From Campylobacterales bacterium (GTDB lineage Bacteria > Campylobacterota > Campylobacteria > Campylobacterales > Sulfurimonadaceae), in assembly GCA_014859655.1 (NCBI GenBank), contig JACUTT010000018.1, forward strand, positions 1 through 42,862: DNA of 42,862 bases, read 5' to 3'. How positions within the stretch are numbered: the stretch's first letter is position 1; each line of letters starts with the position of its first letter. The position numbers were made by a program, and so were the translations under genes. Of the stretch, positions 1-7,187 are shown one piece after another. The notes beneath the pieces are model-generated. The model searched no databases. It was not told the DNA's origin and was given only the letters and a program-made list of their open reading frames with translations.

Positions 1-54
1 TGATTGTGAGCATCTCTCTATCGCTGAAGGCAACTGGGGTTTTTAGAGGTGCCC
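1..54. repeat. Dispersed palindromic repeat, copy A (right arm)
   Basis: The right arm (29-54) ends in the inverted form of the family signature: an ACTGGGG block, TTTTTAGAGGTGCCC, then TGA. It is the reverse complement of the left arms at 7014, 38292 and 42809. The left arm would lie outside the window. The arm ends 8 nt before the thpR start codon, so it forms that gene's leader. Translating through it gives a spurious 19-residue N-terminal extension of thpR. Confidence 0.8.
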
Positions 55-62
55 TGAAGATT

Positions 63-584
63 ATGGATCGATTTTTTCTTGCAATGCCGGTGACACTGTT
101 CGATTATAAACGTCTGCAAAGTGATTTTGAACAGAGTGTTCACGGCAGATGGACCCCGCAGCCAAACCTTCATCTAACCCTGCAGTTCTTTGGGCAGAGG
201 TATAAAAAAGAGTTTCTCATTACAACGCTCAGCGCTCCTCACCTGAAAACAGAAGACTCCGAACTAAAGAGCCTGGCGCTTCTGAAAAAGAACCGCATTC
301 TCTACGCAAAAACACAAAATACTTCGCTCTCTTCTCTTTTTCTAAGGGTACAGAACGCTTTTGGCCTCTTTGATGCACGAGAGTTTACTCCCCATGTCAC
401 CTTGATGCGCATCACAAATATTCCTCACAATGAGCTGCTGCAAAAAAGAGTGCTGTAGTATGAAGACAAGCTTATCGGCAAAGTGCATGGGGAGATACTC
501 TTGATGCAGAGCCATCTTGAGCCTGATGGAGTGCGCTATAGCGTGGTAAAAAGATTTGACTATCCTAACAGTGCCGACATATAG
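63..584 (+). pseudogene. thpR: RNA 2',3'-cyclic phosphodiesterase (2H family), broken by an in-frame TAG
   Basis: The 2H phosphoesterase family acts on 2',3'-cyclic RNA ends. The reading frame from ATG 63 (MDRFFLAMP) has both catalytic motifs: HLTLQFFG with H37/T39 and HVTLMR with H111/T113. Translation stops at TAG 456-458 after 131 residues. Beyond the stop the same frame continues as YEDKLIGKVHGEILLMQS and ends with the family's usual C-terminal strand (SHLEPDGVRYSVVKRF) at TAG 582-584. The full frame is about 173 codons, a normal family length, so a single nonsense change separates the two parts. The 3' end overlaps the convergent amrB gene by 25 bp. The truncated protein keeps both motifs but lacks the last strands. 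A sequencing error is the main alternative. Confidence 0.78.
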
Positions 585-1351
585 CCCACAACTCGGCTAG
601 CGTCCAAACTCGCATCATAGCTGGTCCGATAATCGATCACCCGGCTTTGCAAGCCGGCCTTCTTTGCCGCATGTATCAGGGCTTTGACCCCTGTCATCCC
701 GCAGGCTTCGCATCCCAGATCCAGATTTTCTATGCTCATCTGCTCAACTGCTTTCACACAGATAGAATCAAGCACATTCGCCTCTTTCAGGCCATAAAAA
801 TGGCTCAGATCCGTACTGATGATGACAAAGCTCTCCTCTTCTTCAAGCACATCAGCGATGAGCGGCACCAGATCCTTGAACCTTATATCCCCATAAACGA
901 TCTCCACCAACTCAACATCATTGAAATAGTGTTCAACAAAGGGAACCTGGGTCTCTGTCGAGTGCTCCATGTGCGCAGAAGGCTCAAAGCAGAGCGCATC
1001 ATGACGCTCTATCAGCGATTGCGAGTAGGCTTGGTCGATCCTGAACTCTTTACAGGGGGAGCGGTAGTTCTTATGCAAGGCGACGCTGGCACCTTTGAGA
1101 TAAACGCGGTGGCTGGGACCTATGATAATGACCCGTTTGATCGCAGCCGGATCTATCAGGCTGTAGGCCGCATTGGCCGTAAATCCGCTGTAGATATAAC
1201 CCGCGTGCGGGGAGATTATCGCCCTGGGAGTGAACTCAAGTTTCACTCTGTTTTTCAAGGAGTGGCCGAAACTGTCCATATATCTCTTCATCTCCCGGCA
1301 CTGCGCCGGGTAGAAACTCCCGGCCACACTCATCTCTCTATTGTTCATCAA
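560..1351 (-). CDS. amrB: AmmeMemoRadiSam system protein B (MEMO family)
   Basis: This is a 263-residue MEMO-family protein, related to extradiol dioxygenase-like folds. Conserved elements include SPHAGYIYSG (His49), the HSTETQVPF segment, the DLSHF segment and the late CGMTG segment with a conserved Cys; the histidines and Cys resemble the metal/active site of human MEMO1. The start (ATG 1351 or 1348) overlaps the 3' end of the radical SAM gene by 14 nt, so translation is probably coupled. Its exact reaction is unknown; co-occurrence with amrS and amrA is the established fact about it. Confidence 0.9.
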   Translation of the reverse strand: MMNNREMSVAGSFYPAQCREMKRYMDSFGHSLKNRVKLEFTPRAIISPHAGYIYSGFTANAAYSLIDPAAIKRVIIIGPSHRVYLKGASVALHKNYRSPCKEFRIDQAYSQSLIERHDALCFEPSAHMEHSTETQVPFVEHYFNDVELVEIVYGDIRFKDLVPLIADVLEEEESFVIISTDLSHFYGLKEANVLDSICVKAVEQMSIENLDLGCEACGMTGVKALIHAAKKAGLQSRVIDYRTSYDASLDASRVVGYMSALLG

Positions 1352-2333
1352 AGACTCCTGCTATAGCGGTCCCGCATTTGGGGCAATGCGAACCCTTGAG
1401 ATAGTTTTTAGTGTTTCTAAAATAGTCTCTTTCTATCACCACCTCAGCGCAGTTGGGGCACAAAGTAGGACTCTCCTGGGCGACATTTCCCTTGTAGACA
1501 TAGTGCAAGCCGTGTTTCTTGCCGATCTCGTAGGCTCTGTCGAGACTCTCTATCGAGGTGCAGGGAAGATCACGTGTTTTATAGTCGGGATGAAAGGCCG
1601 TGATATGCCAAGGAACGTCTGTACCCAGCTCATTGGCGATAAAGCCCGCTATGTTGCTCAGCTCCTCATCGCTGTCATTTTGCGTCGGGATGACCAGGGT
1701 CGTCACCTCCGTCCATATTTTGTTGGCCACAAAGTGTTTGAGGTTTTCGAGTATCTTTTCTAGATCTCCGCCGAGTTCTTTTTTGTAATACTTCGCATCA
1801 AAAGATTTCAGATCGACGTTGGCCGCGTCCATGATCCCCTTCATGTCATCGATCACCTCGCTCGACTCAAAGCCGTTGGTGACAAAGACATTTTTTAGAC
1901 CCTTTTTCTTTGCCTCAAGCGCAATGTCACGGGCATAAGGGTAGAAGATGGTGGGTTCGTTGTAGGTGTAGGCGATGGATTGGCAGTCGTTGTCAATGGC
2001 CATTTGCACCATCAACTCAGGAGAGAAGTAGCGCGAGGTGTCTACCTCCCGTGTCTGCGAGATCGTCCAGTTTTGGCAAAAAGGACAGTGGAAATTGCAG
2101 CCGACGGTACCGAAGGAGAAGGCCTTGGTGCCCGGCAGAAAATGGTAGAGCGGTTTTTTCTCTATGGGGTCTACGTTGATGGACGAGGGATACCCGTAGA
2201 CTAGACACTCTATCTTGTCACCGACGTTTTTATTGACCCCGCAGATGCCGGTTTGCCCCTCCTTGATCTTGCAGTAGTGCTGGCAGAGGATGCACATCAG
2301 ACGCTCTTTTTTATAGGGTTTATAGAATTTCAT
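1338..2333 (-). CDS. amrS: AmmeMemoRadiSam system radical SAM enzyme
   Basis: This 331-residue protein has the radical SAM cluster motif CxxxCxxC (C79, C83, C86 in GCNFHCPFCQNW), an N-terminal Cys cluster (C14, C17, C21, C31), and a C-terminal zinc-ribbon-like pair (CPNC and CPKC). These are typical of the PflA-like AmrS family. I chose ATG 2333 over an upstream in-frame ATG at 2417 because it forms an ATGA overlap with the amrA stop and has AAGGAAA about 6 nt upstream. The octamer GCTATAGC lies in its last codons (Ala-Ile-Ala). The substrate is unknown. Confidence 0.92.
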   Translation of the reverse strand: MKFYKPYKKERLMCILCQHYCKIKEGQTGICGVNKNVGDKIECLVYGYPSSINVDPIEKKPLYHFLPGTKAFSFGTVGCNFHCPFCQNWTISQTREVDTSRYFSPELMVQMAIDNDCQSIAYTYNEPTIFYPYARDIALEAKKKGLKNVFVTNGFESSEVIDDMKGIMDAANVDLKSFDAKYYKKELGGDLEKILENLKHFVANKIWTEVTTLVIPTQNDSDEELSNIAGFIANELGTDVPWHITAFHPDYKTRDLPCTSIESLDRAYEIGKKHGLHYVYKGNVAQESPTLCPNCAEVVIERDYFRNTKNYLKGSHCPKCGTAIAGVFDEQ

Positions 2334-2875
2334 AATTCTGTTTCCTTTTCGACCTGATAGGTGTAGATCTCGGGATGCGCTTCCAGGCAGTCCTCCTTCA
2401 GACCCGCTTTTTGGCACAGATGCGAAAAGAAGAGCTCAAACTGCTTCAACTCCTCCCAGACCTGCGGTAAAAAGGTTGCCTGATGCTCCTGTGCCTTCAG
2501 TATCACCCCATCGCTGCCAGAGCGGATCTTCTCTTTGAGATCCTGCGTATCGCGGTACTCCAAAAGCTGAGGCGGACGCAGCAAGGAGAGCTCGATCTTT
2601 GTCTTTTCGAGTTCATCTTCTTGCAGCGGCGCGAAACGGGGGTCTTTAAATGCCGCCGAACGGGCATTGGCGATGATGTCCTCTAAAAGAGAGCGGTGGG
2701 CGACAAGAGAGCCAATGCAACCTCTCAAGCGCCCCTCTTGCCTCAGTGTCACAAAACAGGCGCCCCGCTTCTCCAGCTCGGGATAGGCATGCAGTAAGGC
2801 CTCTTTGTCTATCTCCAGCGGCTCAAAGCAGCTTTTGATCGCATCTCTGGCAATACTAAGCAGTATCGTCTTCAT
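2330..2875 (-). CDS. amrA: AmmeMemoRadiSam system protein A (AMMECR1 domain)
   Basis: This is a 181-residue AMMECR1-domain protein with the signature LRGCIGSL and the downstream segment NARSAAFKDPRFAPL, which matches the family layout. It is the first gene of the overlapping amrA-amrS-amrB run. AGGAG lies about 6 nt before ATG 2875, and a TATAAT box at 2903-2908 on this strand fits its promoter. AMMECR1 proteins lack an assigned biochemical role; the AmrS/AmrB partnership suggests a shared radical modification pathway. Confidence 0.9.
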   Translation of the reverse strand: MKTILLSIARDAIKSCFEPLEIDKEALLHAYPELEKRGACFVTLRQEGRLRGCIGSLVAHRSLLEDIIANARSAAFKDPRFAPLQEDELEKTKIELSLLRPPQLLEYRDTQDLKEKIRSGSDGVILKAQEHQATFLPQVWEELKQFELFFSHLCQKAGLKEDCLEAHPEIYTYQVEKETEL

Positions 2876-2902
2876 ACCGGCTCCTCTTTTTAATGTATAA
2901 AT

Positions 2903-2908
2903 ATTATA
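2903..2908 (-). promoter_or_regulatory. Probable -10 box of the amrA-amrS-amrB operon
   Basis: A perfect TATAAT on the minus strand, about 28 nt before the amrA start, in an AT-rich divergent intergenic region shared with panE. No clear -35 is seen, which is usual in this phylum. Confidence 0.6.
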
Positions 2909-2947
2909 TAACTTTTTAGATTACATCACAACATTTTTATTTTAAAG

Positions 2948-2953
2948 TATAAT
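2948..2953 (+). promoter_or_regulatory. Probable -10 box of panE
   Basis: TATAAT 25 nt before the panE ATG. The predicted transcript would have a leader of roughly 19 nt that contains the AAGGAG ribosome binding site (2968-2973). Confidence 0.6.
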
Positions 2954-2978
2954 GACACATTGATTTTAAGGAGTGCAG

Positions 2979-3854
2979 ATGAGAATTGCTATCGTAGGAC
3001 TGGGCGGTGTCGGCGCATACATAGGGGCGAAATTTTGCGCTCTCAAAGAGGAGCACGAGATACTCTTCATTGCGCGCGGCGAGCACCTCCGCCAGATCCA
3101 AAAACATGGCTTGAAGCTGATCGACATCAACGAAGAGCAAGTCTATCACCCCACAGCGGCCCTCAAAAAGACCGATCTGCCTTTGGACCTCATCTTCTTG
3201 TGCACCAAGAGCTACCACGCCAAGGCTGCTATAGCAGAACTTTCACACGCTATCAGCGAAAAGACCCTGATCATCCCTGTTGCCAACGGGGTAAACAACG
3301 CCGAGCGGCTTCGCAGCCTCACTCCCGCTCGACTCATCGATGCCTGCGTCTACATCGTCTCGCACAAACTGCGCGAAGGCGTGGTGAAAAAAGAGACATC
3401 CACCTTTGCGCTCATCCTCGACGAGAGCGTAAAAACCGTTCTGGAACCTCTGTTTGAAAAGGCGCATCTGCGGGTCAAGTTTTCGCCAGAGATTAAAAAT
3501 GAGCTCTGGAAGAAGTTTCTTTTTATTGCCGCTATGGGTGCTATGACCTCTTATTATCAAGAAGGCATGGGAAGCATCTACCGCGATCACAAAGATGAAC
3601 TCGAAGCACTGCTTCAAGAGATAGCGCGCCTTGGCCAGGCGGAAGAAGTCGCACTTGGTGCACATGAGGTAAACAAGGCACTCCAGACAGCCGCAACGCT
3701 CCCTCTCGATGCCCCCACCTCTTTGTGGCTTGACCTTCAAAACGGCGCGCAGAACGAGCTGGACATGCTTTGCCATTATGTAATAGAAAGAGCGCAACAC
3801 CATCTCCTCCCCGTGCCCATCATGCAAAAGATATATGACAGGCTAAAAAACTAG
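2979..3854 (+). CDS. panE: 2-dehydropantoate 2-reductase
   Basis: This NADPH-dependent ketopantoate reductase makes pantoate for coenzyme A. It has 291 residues, an N-terminal Rossmann motif (IVGLGGVGAYIG), the CTKSYH segment, the PVANGVNN segment and the helical C-terminal domain with NELWKKFLF. An in-frame GTG lies at 2973, but the AAGGAG at 2968-2973 overlaps it and sits 5 nt before ATG 2979, so 2979 is the start. panB lies 4 kb downstream in a separate unit. A GCTATAGC octamer is at 3228 (Ala-Ile-Ala). Confidence 0.9.
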   Translation: MRIAIVGLGGVGAYIGAKFCALKEEHEILFIARGEHLRQIQKHGLKLIDINEEQVYHPTAALKKTDLPLDLIFLCTKSYHAKAAIAELSHAISEKTLIIPVANGVNNAERLRSLTPARLIDACVYIVSHKLREGVVKKETSTFALILDESVKTVLEPLFEKAHLRVKFSPEIKNELWKKFLFIAAMGAMTSYYQEGMGSIYRDHKDELEALLQEIARLGQAEEVALGAHEVNKALQTAATLPLDAPTSLWLDLQNGAQNELDMLCHYVIERAQHHLLPVPIMQKIYDRLKN

Positions 3855-4119
3855 CGGTAGATAAAGGCGGAGTAAAATCCCTCTTTGTTGGCCTCTTTGT
3901 CATGTTAAACCGTGCACCGACATGCTCCGCCCAATGCTCCAGCACATAGTACTCCACCTCCCAATCCTGTGAGAACCTATGCTCTACGCAGCGGCGCTGC
4001 TGCTTCCATTCAAGATGCACCTCGCCCTGATCAACATCATGAAGCTCATTCTCAGGCCATTGAAAATCAACCAGTATTTGCGGATACGCACTAAAATGTT
4101 CTGCCTCTCTCTTCTGCAT
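3820..4119 (-). CDS. Small uncharacterised protein, possibly frameshifted at its C-terminus
   Basis: I do not recognise this family. ATG 4119 has AAGGAG close upstream, so the gene looks real. The product (99 aa) is acidic and aromatic (WPENELHDVDQGEVHLEWKQ, EVEYYVLEHWAEH). Its last 27 residues turn basic and low-quality and run 35 bp into convergent panE. Another frame, from about 3905, instead encodes DKEANKEGFYSAFIYR and stops at 3851, overlapping panE by only 3 bp. That reads like the natural end, and the span 3851-4119 is one base short of a whole codon number. A one-base deletion near 3900-3910 would explain this. Confidence 0.6.
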   Translation of the reverse strand: MQKREAEHFSAYPQILVDFQWPENELHDVDQGEVHLEWKQQRRCVEHRFSQDWEVEYYVLEHWAEHVGARFNMTKRPTKRDFTPPLSTASFLACHISFA

Positions 4120-4168
4120 GACAACTCCTTGCATGTATTTAAAACTTATACAGCAAAACGTCTGCCAC

Positions 4169-4230
4169 GTTTCTTTAGAAAATGTATTTCCGTATGTTTC
4201 TTTAGCAAACGCGCCAGTGTGTTTCTTTAG
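4169..4230. repeat. Three direct repeats of GTTTCTTTAG upstream of the small gene
   Basis: GTTTCTTTAG occurs at 4169-4178, 4196-4205 and 4221-4230, each followed by (A/C)AAA, with spacings of 27 and 25 bp. The second and third copies also share a trailing CCAGTG. The array lies 50-110 bp upstream of the start codon of the minus-strand gene at 3820-4119. It could be a set of protein-binding sites; nothing shows which protein would bind. Confidence 0.55.
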
Positions 4231-4316
4231 AAAAAACATTCCAGTGCAGTTTTAAAAAAGTTCTACAGGGTTAGTGGGGCTTAATGTTAAGGGGAGCTCT
4301 TGCGCAGACAGGAAGT

Positions 4317-4673
4317 CTATGCAGGGTTGCCAAAGGCAGCTTCGTACTCTTCGCTCAAAGATAGGTTCATGCAGGGTTCAAGAAGCCCGTGAAGTCCCAT
4401 CTCCTGACCGCTCACATCGCACACCTCATGCCCCTCTCTATCCAAAAAGACAAAGCGCTCATAACGGTGGTCCCTCTTCTTGATGAACTTTGAAAAGACC
4501 ACAAAATGCGCATCTTTGAGCTCTGGGATCGCTTCGCAGGCCTTAAGATACTTCTCGCAGCTCTTGTTCACGCTCTTGATCTCCAAAAAATCCGACTGTA
4601 TCGCATCCAGCAAAACTTGCTGCAATTTTGGAAGTTCATTCTCAATATTTTCATATTTATTTACTGTGCTCAT
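4317..4673 (-). CDS. Small uncharacterised protein (118 aa)
   Basis: The start ATG 4673 is preceded by AAGGAAAG at good spacing and by a TATAGA-type -10 at 4693-4698. An upstream in-frame start at 4736 would place the promoter and ribosome site inside the gene. The product begins MSTVNKYENIENELPKLQQ, is soluble and mostly helical in its first half (VLLDAIQSDFLEIKSVNKS), and has no signal peptide or membrane segment. The middle (HFVVFSKFIKKRDHRYERFVFLDREGHEV) suggests beta strands. I see no known domain. Confidence 0.7.
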   Translation of the reverse strand: MSTVNKYENIENELPKLQQVLLDAIQSDFLEIKSVNKSCEKYLKACEAIPELKDAHFVVFSKFIKKRDHRYERFVFLDREGHEVCDVSGQEMGLHGLLEPCMNLSLSEEYEAAFGNPA

Positions 4674-5099
4674 AATCTTTCCTTTTAAAAATTCTATACC
4701 GATTGGCGTAACAGCTCTCTTAGAAATAATAATCAATTTTACCTGCTAAAGATTAAAGACAAATAATTTTCCCATCATACTGCTATTTTTTATTTGACAC
4801 GCTGACTTTTGCACGACCATACTTTTTCAACACTTCAGAATTTCTTATAATTTAAACTAGTCTTAAACAGATACTTACAATATTATTATAATGCTCCCCT
4901 AGAACCAAACCAGTAAATTCTATTTTTAATTCCAAAATGTTAAAACTCCAAACAACAAGATAACCCTGCATCATTTTTTAAAATTGGGAATAGACAAGTG
5001 AGGGATTGTAGATGGCTGAAAAAAGGTGACAAATAGATATTCCAATGCATCTCAAATGCTCTTCAAGTCCATGTTTGTAGGGGTTTGTTTGTTTGTGGC
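4674..5099. other. Gene-free AT-rich stretch between the small gene and tmRNA
   Basis: This stretch of about 426 bp is clearly AT-richer than its surroundings. It holds the promoter of the minus-strand small gene near 4693 and several TATAAT-like strings (4846-4851, 4887-4892), but no ORF of note, no convincing hairpin terminator and no tRNA. An unannotated short RNA cannot be excluded. Confidence 0.5.
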
Positions 5100-5476
5100 T
5101 GGTGGAGACGTGCGGGATCGAACCGCAGTCCTAAAATAGCTAGAAAAAGGCGTCTACATGTTTAGTTAGCTTGATTGGTTTGATCTTGCTTCGCACAAGC
5201 TGCAAGGCTATGCAAGACGAGTCTCTAAATTCGTTTTCAGTCGAGACCCACTGAAAGTATATCTATCATAAGGGTTATACTTCAAAATCTCTTCTAGGAT
5301 AGAACCGAAGAGTGAAGCAGCCCGCCTCTTTCGAGGGGATAAACTTATGCTACTGCGTAAGCTGGGCGGTAATTAGTGTTGTTTGCATTTAAGCAAGGTG
5401 AGCCGCGTAACGGAAATGCTCAGTCCGACATGCAACCTAATCCCGAAACTACTCCAGTCGAAGCCAAGTCGTCCCC
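5100..5476 (-). ncRNA. ssrA: Transfer-messenger RNA (tmRNA)
   Basis: On the minus strand the 5' end GGGGACGACTTGGCTTCGAC matches the tmRNA start. The 3' end has a T-arm (GGTTCGATCCC) followed by CGTCTCCACCA. GGGGACG pairs with CGTCTCC to form the acceptor stem, with a G-U pair and an encoded CCA. The resume codon GCA lies at 5386, and the tag (5345-5386) reads ANNTNYRPAYAVA then TAA, the form expected for Sulfurimonas-like bacteria. The RNA is about 377 nt. It rescues stalled ribosomes with SmpB. Its upstream promoter region is occupied by a dispersed repeat starting 13 nt away. Confidence 0.97.
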
Positions 5477-5483
5477 AAGATTG

Positions 5484-5489
5484 TGAATA
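5484..5489 (-). promoter_or_regulatory. Possible -10 box of ssrA
   Basis: TATTCA on the minus strand ends exactly 7 nt before the tmRNA 5' nucleotide (5476). The matching -35 position (about 5507-5512) lies inside the adjacent 266-bp repeat and reads GTGTAG, so any upstream promoter element comes from the repeat. Confidence 0.45.
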
Positions 5490-5755
5490 GGGCACCTCTA
5501 TAAACCCTACACTCTCTCAGCGTTAAGAGAGCTTTGCTATTGCGAGGCAGATGTACGAAGGAGCTACATGTAGCTTCAAATATATCTAACGAAGCAAGAG
5601 TGAATCTCTCTTAACGCCCTGCGGGAGGTACAAAGAAGCACAATCTTTCCTCCTTTTTCCCCTCACCTTAGCTATGGCTAGGGTTTCGTGAAAAAAAGAG
5701 AAAATCTTACGCTTCTTTGTACCTCTGAGAGAGTGTAGGGTTTCTAGAGATGCCC
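5490..5755. repeat. 266-bp structured repeat (copy B) with nested inverted repeats
   Basis: The 31-bp ends (5490-5520 and 5725-5755) are inverted repeats with about two mismatches and begin GGGCACCTCTATAAACCC, like the short palindromes elsewhere. Inside are two further perfect stems: 12 bp (5520-5531 with 5606-5617, GCGTTAAGAGAG) and 15 bp (5625-5639 with 5711-5725, GAGGTACAAAGAAGC). Smaller palindromes, such as AGCTACATGTAGCT (5562-5575), sit in the loops. The whole can fold as a three-way junction. There is no ORF of useful size. It fills the gap between tmRNA and trpA. A MITE-like element is likely; a structured RNA is the alternative. Confidence 0.8.
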
Positions 5756-5793
5756 TGAAGTAACACTAACGATGGGATTATACCATTGTTTTG

Positions 5794-6534
5794 CTAAGAG
5801 TTGATCTTCTCTTTGATCTCGCGTGCCAGTGCTGAGCAATTTTCTATCTTTTGGCTCTTTGAGAGCGCGTCGTCAAGCAGGATCTGAATAAATGCCGATC
5901 CTACGATCACGCCGTCTGCGCCCTCCACCTTCTCTTTTGCTGTTTTTTCATTGACACCGAAACCGACATAGACCGGGGTAGATGTCTGCTCTTTGATGGA
6001 GGTGATGATCCCTTGCAGGTCTTCTGCCTGGCCCGAGCCCGTGATCCCCGCATAGGCGACGAGATAGATGAACTTCTGAGAGTCCTGCACGATCTCTTTG
6101 ATGCGCTCGGGTGAGTCCGTTGGAGCTACAAAGGTGATGTTCGCCACATGGTTCGCCTTGAAAATCTCTTTGTACGCCAGAGCCTCTTCGTGAGGGAGGT
6201 CTGGAACGATCATCCCGCTCACACCGAGCGCTTTGGCTTTTTGCAGAAGGTTTTCCATCCCGTACTGATAAAAGAGATTGAAGTAACCCATCCACAGGAT
6301 ATCCGCTTTTTTGGCGACCTGCTCAGAGACCTCCAGAAGATCCTTGAACTTGAAGCCCAGATCCAGAGCCTTGTGGTTTGCTAACTCTATAACCGGACCA
6401 TCCGCAACAGGGTCGGAAAAAGGGACCCCAAGTTCGATGGAGTCGACGCCGTTTTGCGAGAGGGCCAGTGCCAGGTCAGCGGTAAAGTTTTTATCAGGAA
6501 AACCTGTTGTGATGTATCCTACTAAGTGTTTCAA
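5794..6534 (-). CDS. trpA: Tryptophan synthase alpha chain
   Basis: This 246-residue TIM barrel cleaves indole-3-glycerol phosphate to indole and passes it to TrpB. The signature IELGVPFSDPVADGP holds the catalytic acids Glu34 and Asp45; GITGSG and the late GFGV and GVIVGSA phosphate-binding segments are present. It is slightly shorter than the Escherichia coli enzyme, as is common in this phylum. Its start overlaps the stop of the upstream Hpt gene (ATGA), so the two are probably co-transcribed. trpB is not in the window. Confidence 0.95.
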   Translation of the reverse strand: MKHLVGYITTGFPDKNFTADLALALSQNGVDSIELGVPFSDPVADGPVIELANHKALDLGFKFKDLLEVSEQVAKKADILWMGYFNLFYQYGMENLLQKAKALGVSGMIVPDLPHEEALAYKEIFKANHVANITFVAPTDSPERIKEIVQDSQKFIYLVAYAGITGSGQAEDLQGIITSIKEQTSTPVYVGFGVNEKTAKEKVEGADGVIVGSAFIQILLDDALSKSQKIENCSALAREIKEKINS

Positions 6535-6935
6535 AAAATCTCCATATCGGGCAGTTTTAAAAGTGAGAACTTTATTTTTGTCATAGGGCTGTCAAGCTTG
6601 AGGTCTTCTTGCCACTGGATGAACATGTCGTTGACGGAAATCAGCCAGGCTAGCACCTCTTCGTTGGCGGGGCCCTCCTGGTAGCGCATCTTCTCGAGCG
6701 AATCCTCGATAAAGGTAGCCAGACGCACCATCGGCTCAATCTTCAAAAAGCCCGAAGCCGACTTGATGTTGTGAAAGATCCGAAACAGTTCTTCCAAAGC
6801 GTGTTCGTACCGCTCCGTCTTCCCGAGCTCAATGATTAAGGGTTCCATGATCTCGACCATCATCGCGTAGTGGTCTAAAAACTCGTCCACGATCTCAAAA
6901 TCATAATTCTCTTCTAAATCACGACGAATACCCAT
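6531..6935 (-). CDS. Hpt-domain phosphotransfer protein
   Basis: This 134-residue all-helical protein has the histidine phosphotransfer signature FRIFHNIKSASGFL, with His55 the likely phosphorylated residue. It lacks kinase, receiver or membrane segments, so it should relay phosphate between a hybrid kinase and a response regulator, or serve as a CheA-P1-like module. The partner is not obvious; cheY and the sensor kinase/regulator pair are far away. It precedes trpA with a 4-nt overlap. Confidence 0.85.
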   Translation of the reverse strand: MGIRRDLEENYDFEIVDEFLDHYAMMVEIMEPLIIELGKTERYEHALEELFRIFHNIKSASGFLKIEPMVRLATFIEDSLEKMRYQEGPANEEVLAWLISVNDMFIQWQEDLKLDSPMTKIKFSLLKLPDMEIF

Positions 6936-7013
6936 ACGTTCTCCCTAATTTGAGCCTTATTATACCAGCATAGCTTAAATATTTCCACTTGACTTCCTAA
7001 AAAACCCTATCAT

Positions 7014-7075
7014 GGGCACCTTTAAAAACCCCAACTGCCTATCGTTAAAGGCGACTGGGGTTTTTAGAAGTGCCC
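7014..7075. repeat. Dispersed palindromic repeat, copy C
   Basis: A complete 62-bp copy: a left arm beginning GGGCACCTTTAAAAACCCCA, a short middle (TATCGTTAAA), and a right arm ending TTTTTAGAAGTGCCC. It lies between the divergent Hpt/trpA unit and panB, just before the panB promoter. Confidence 0.85.
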
Positions 7076-7094
7076 TTAATTCAATTTGATTTAG

Positions 7095-7100
7095 TATAAT
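7095..7100 (+). promoter_or_regulatory. Probable -10 box of panB-ruvB
   Basis: TATAAT in the context TTTAGTATAATACG. It predicts a leader of about 80 nt before panB, which contains a GCTATAGC octamer at 7129-7136. Confidence 0.55.
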
Positions 7101-7187
7101 ACGCTAAGATTCACGAAGCGCCTTTGCTGCTATAGCGCAGGTCGTAAAATACGCAAGAAAAAGACCACAACTGCAGGGAGACAAAAA

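Noticed and set aside
6-62. A 19-residue N-terminal extension of the 2H phosphoesterase
   Set aside because: It is encoded by the repeat arm; ATG 63 gives the normal family N-terminus.
4169-4230. A CRISPR array
   Set aside because: There are only three short repeats of 10-14 bp with irregular 25-27-bp spacing, no dyad-type repeat and no cas gene.
5100-5476. A tRNA gene suggested by the T-arm sequence
   Set aside because: The T-arm belongs to tmRNA; the matching 5' half is 370 nt away and the tag frame lies between. I saw no other tRNA or rRNA gene in the window.
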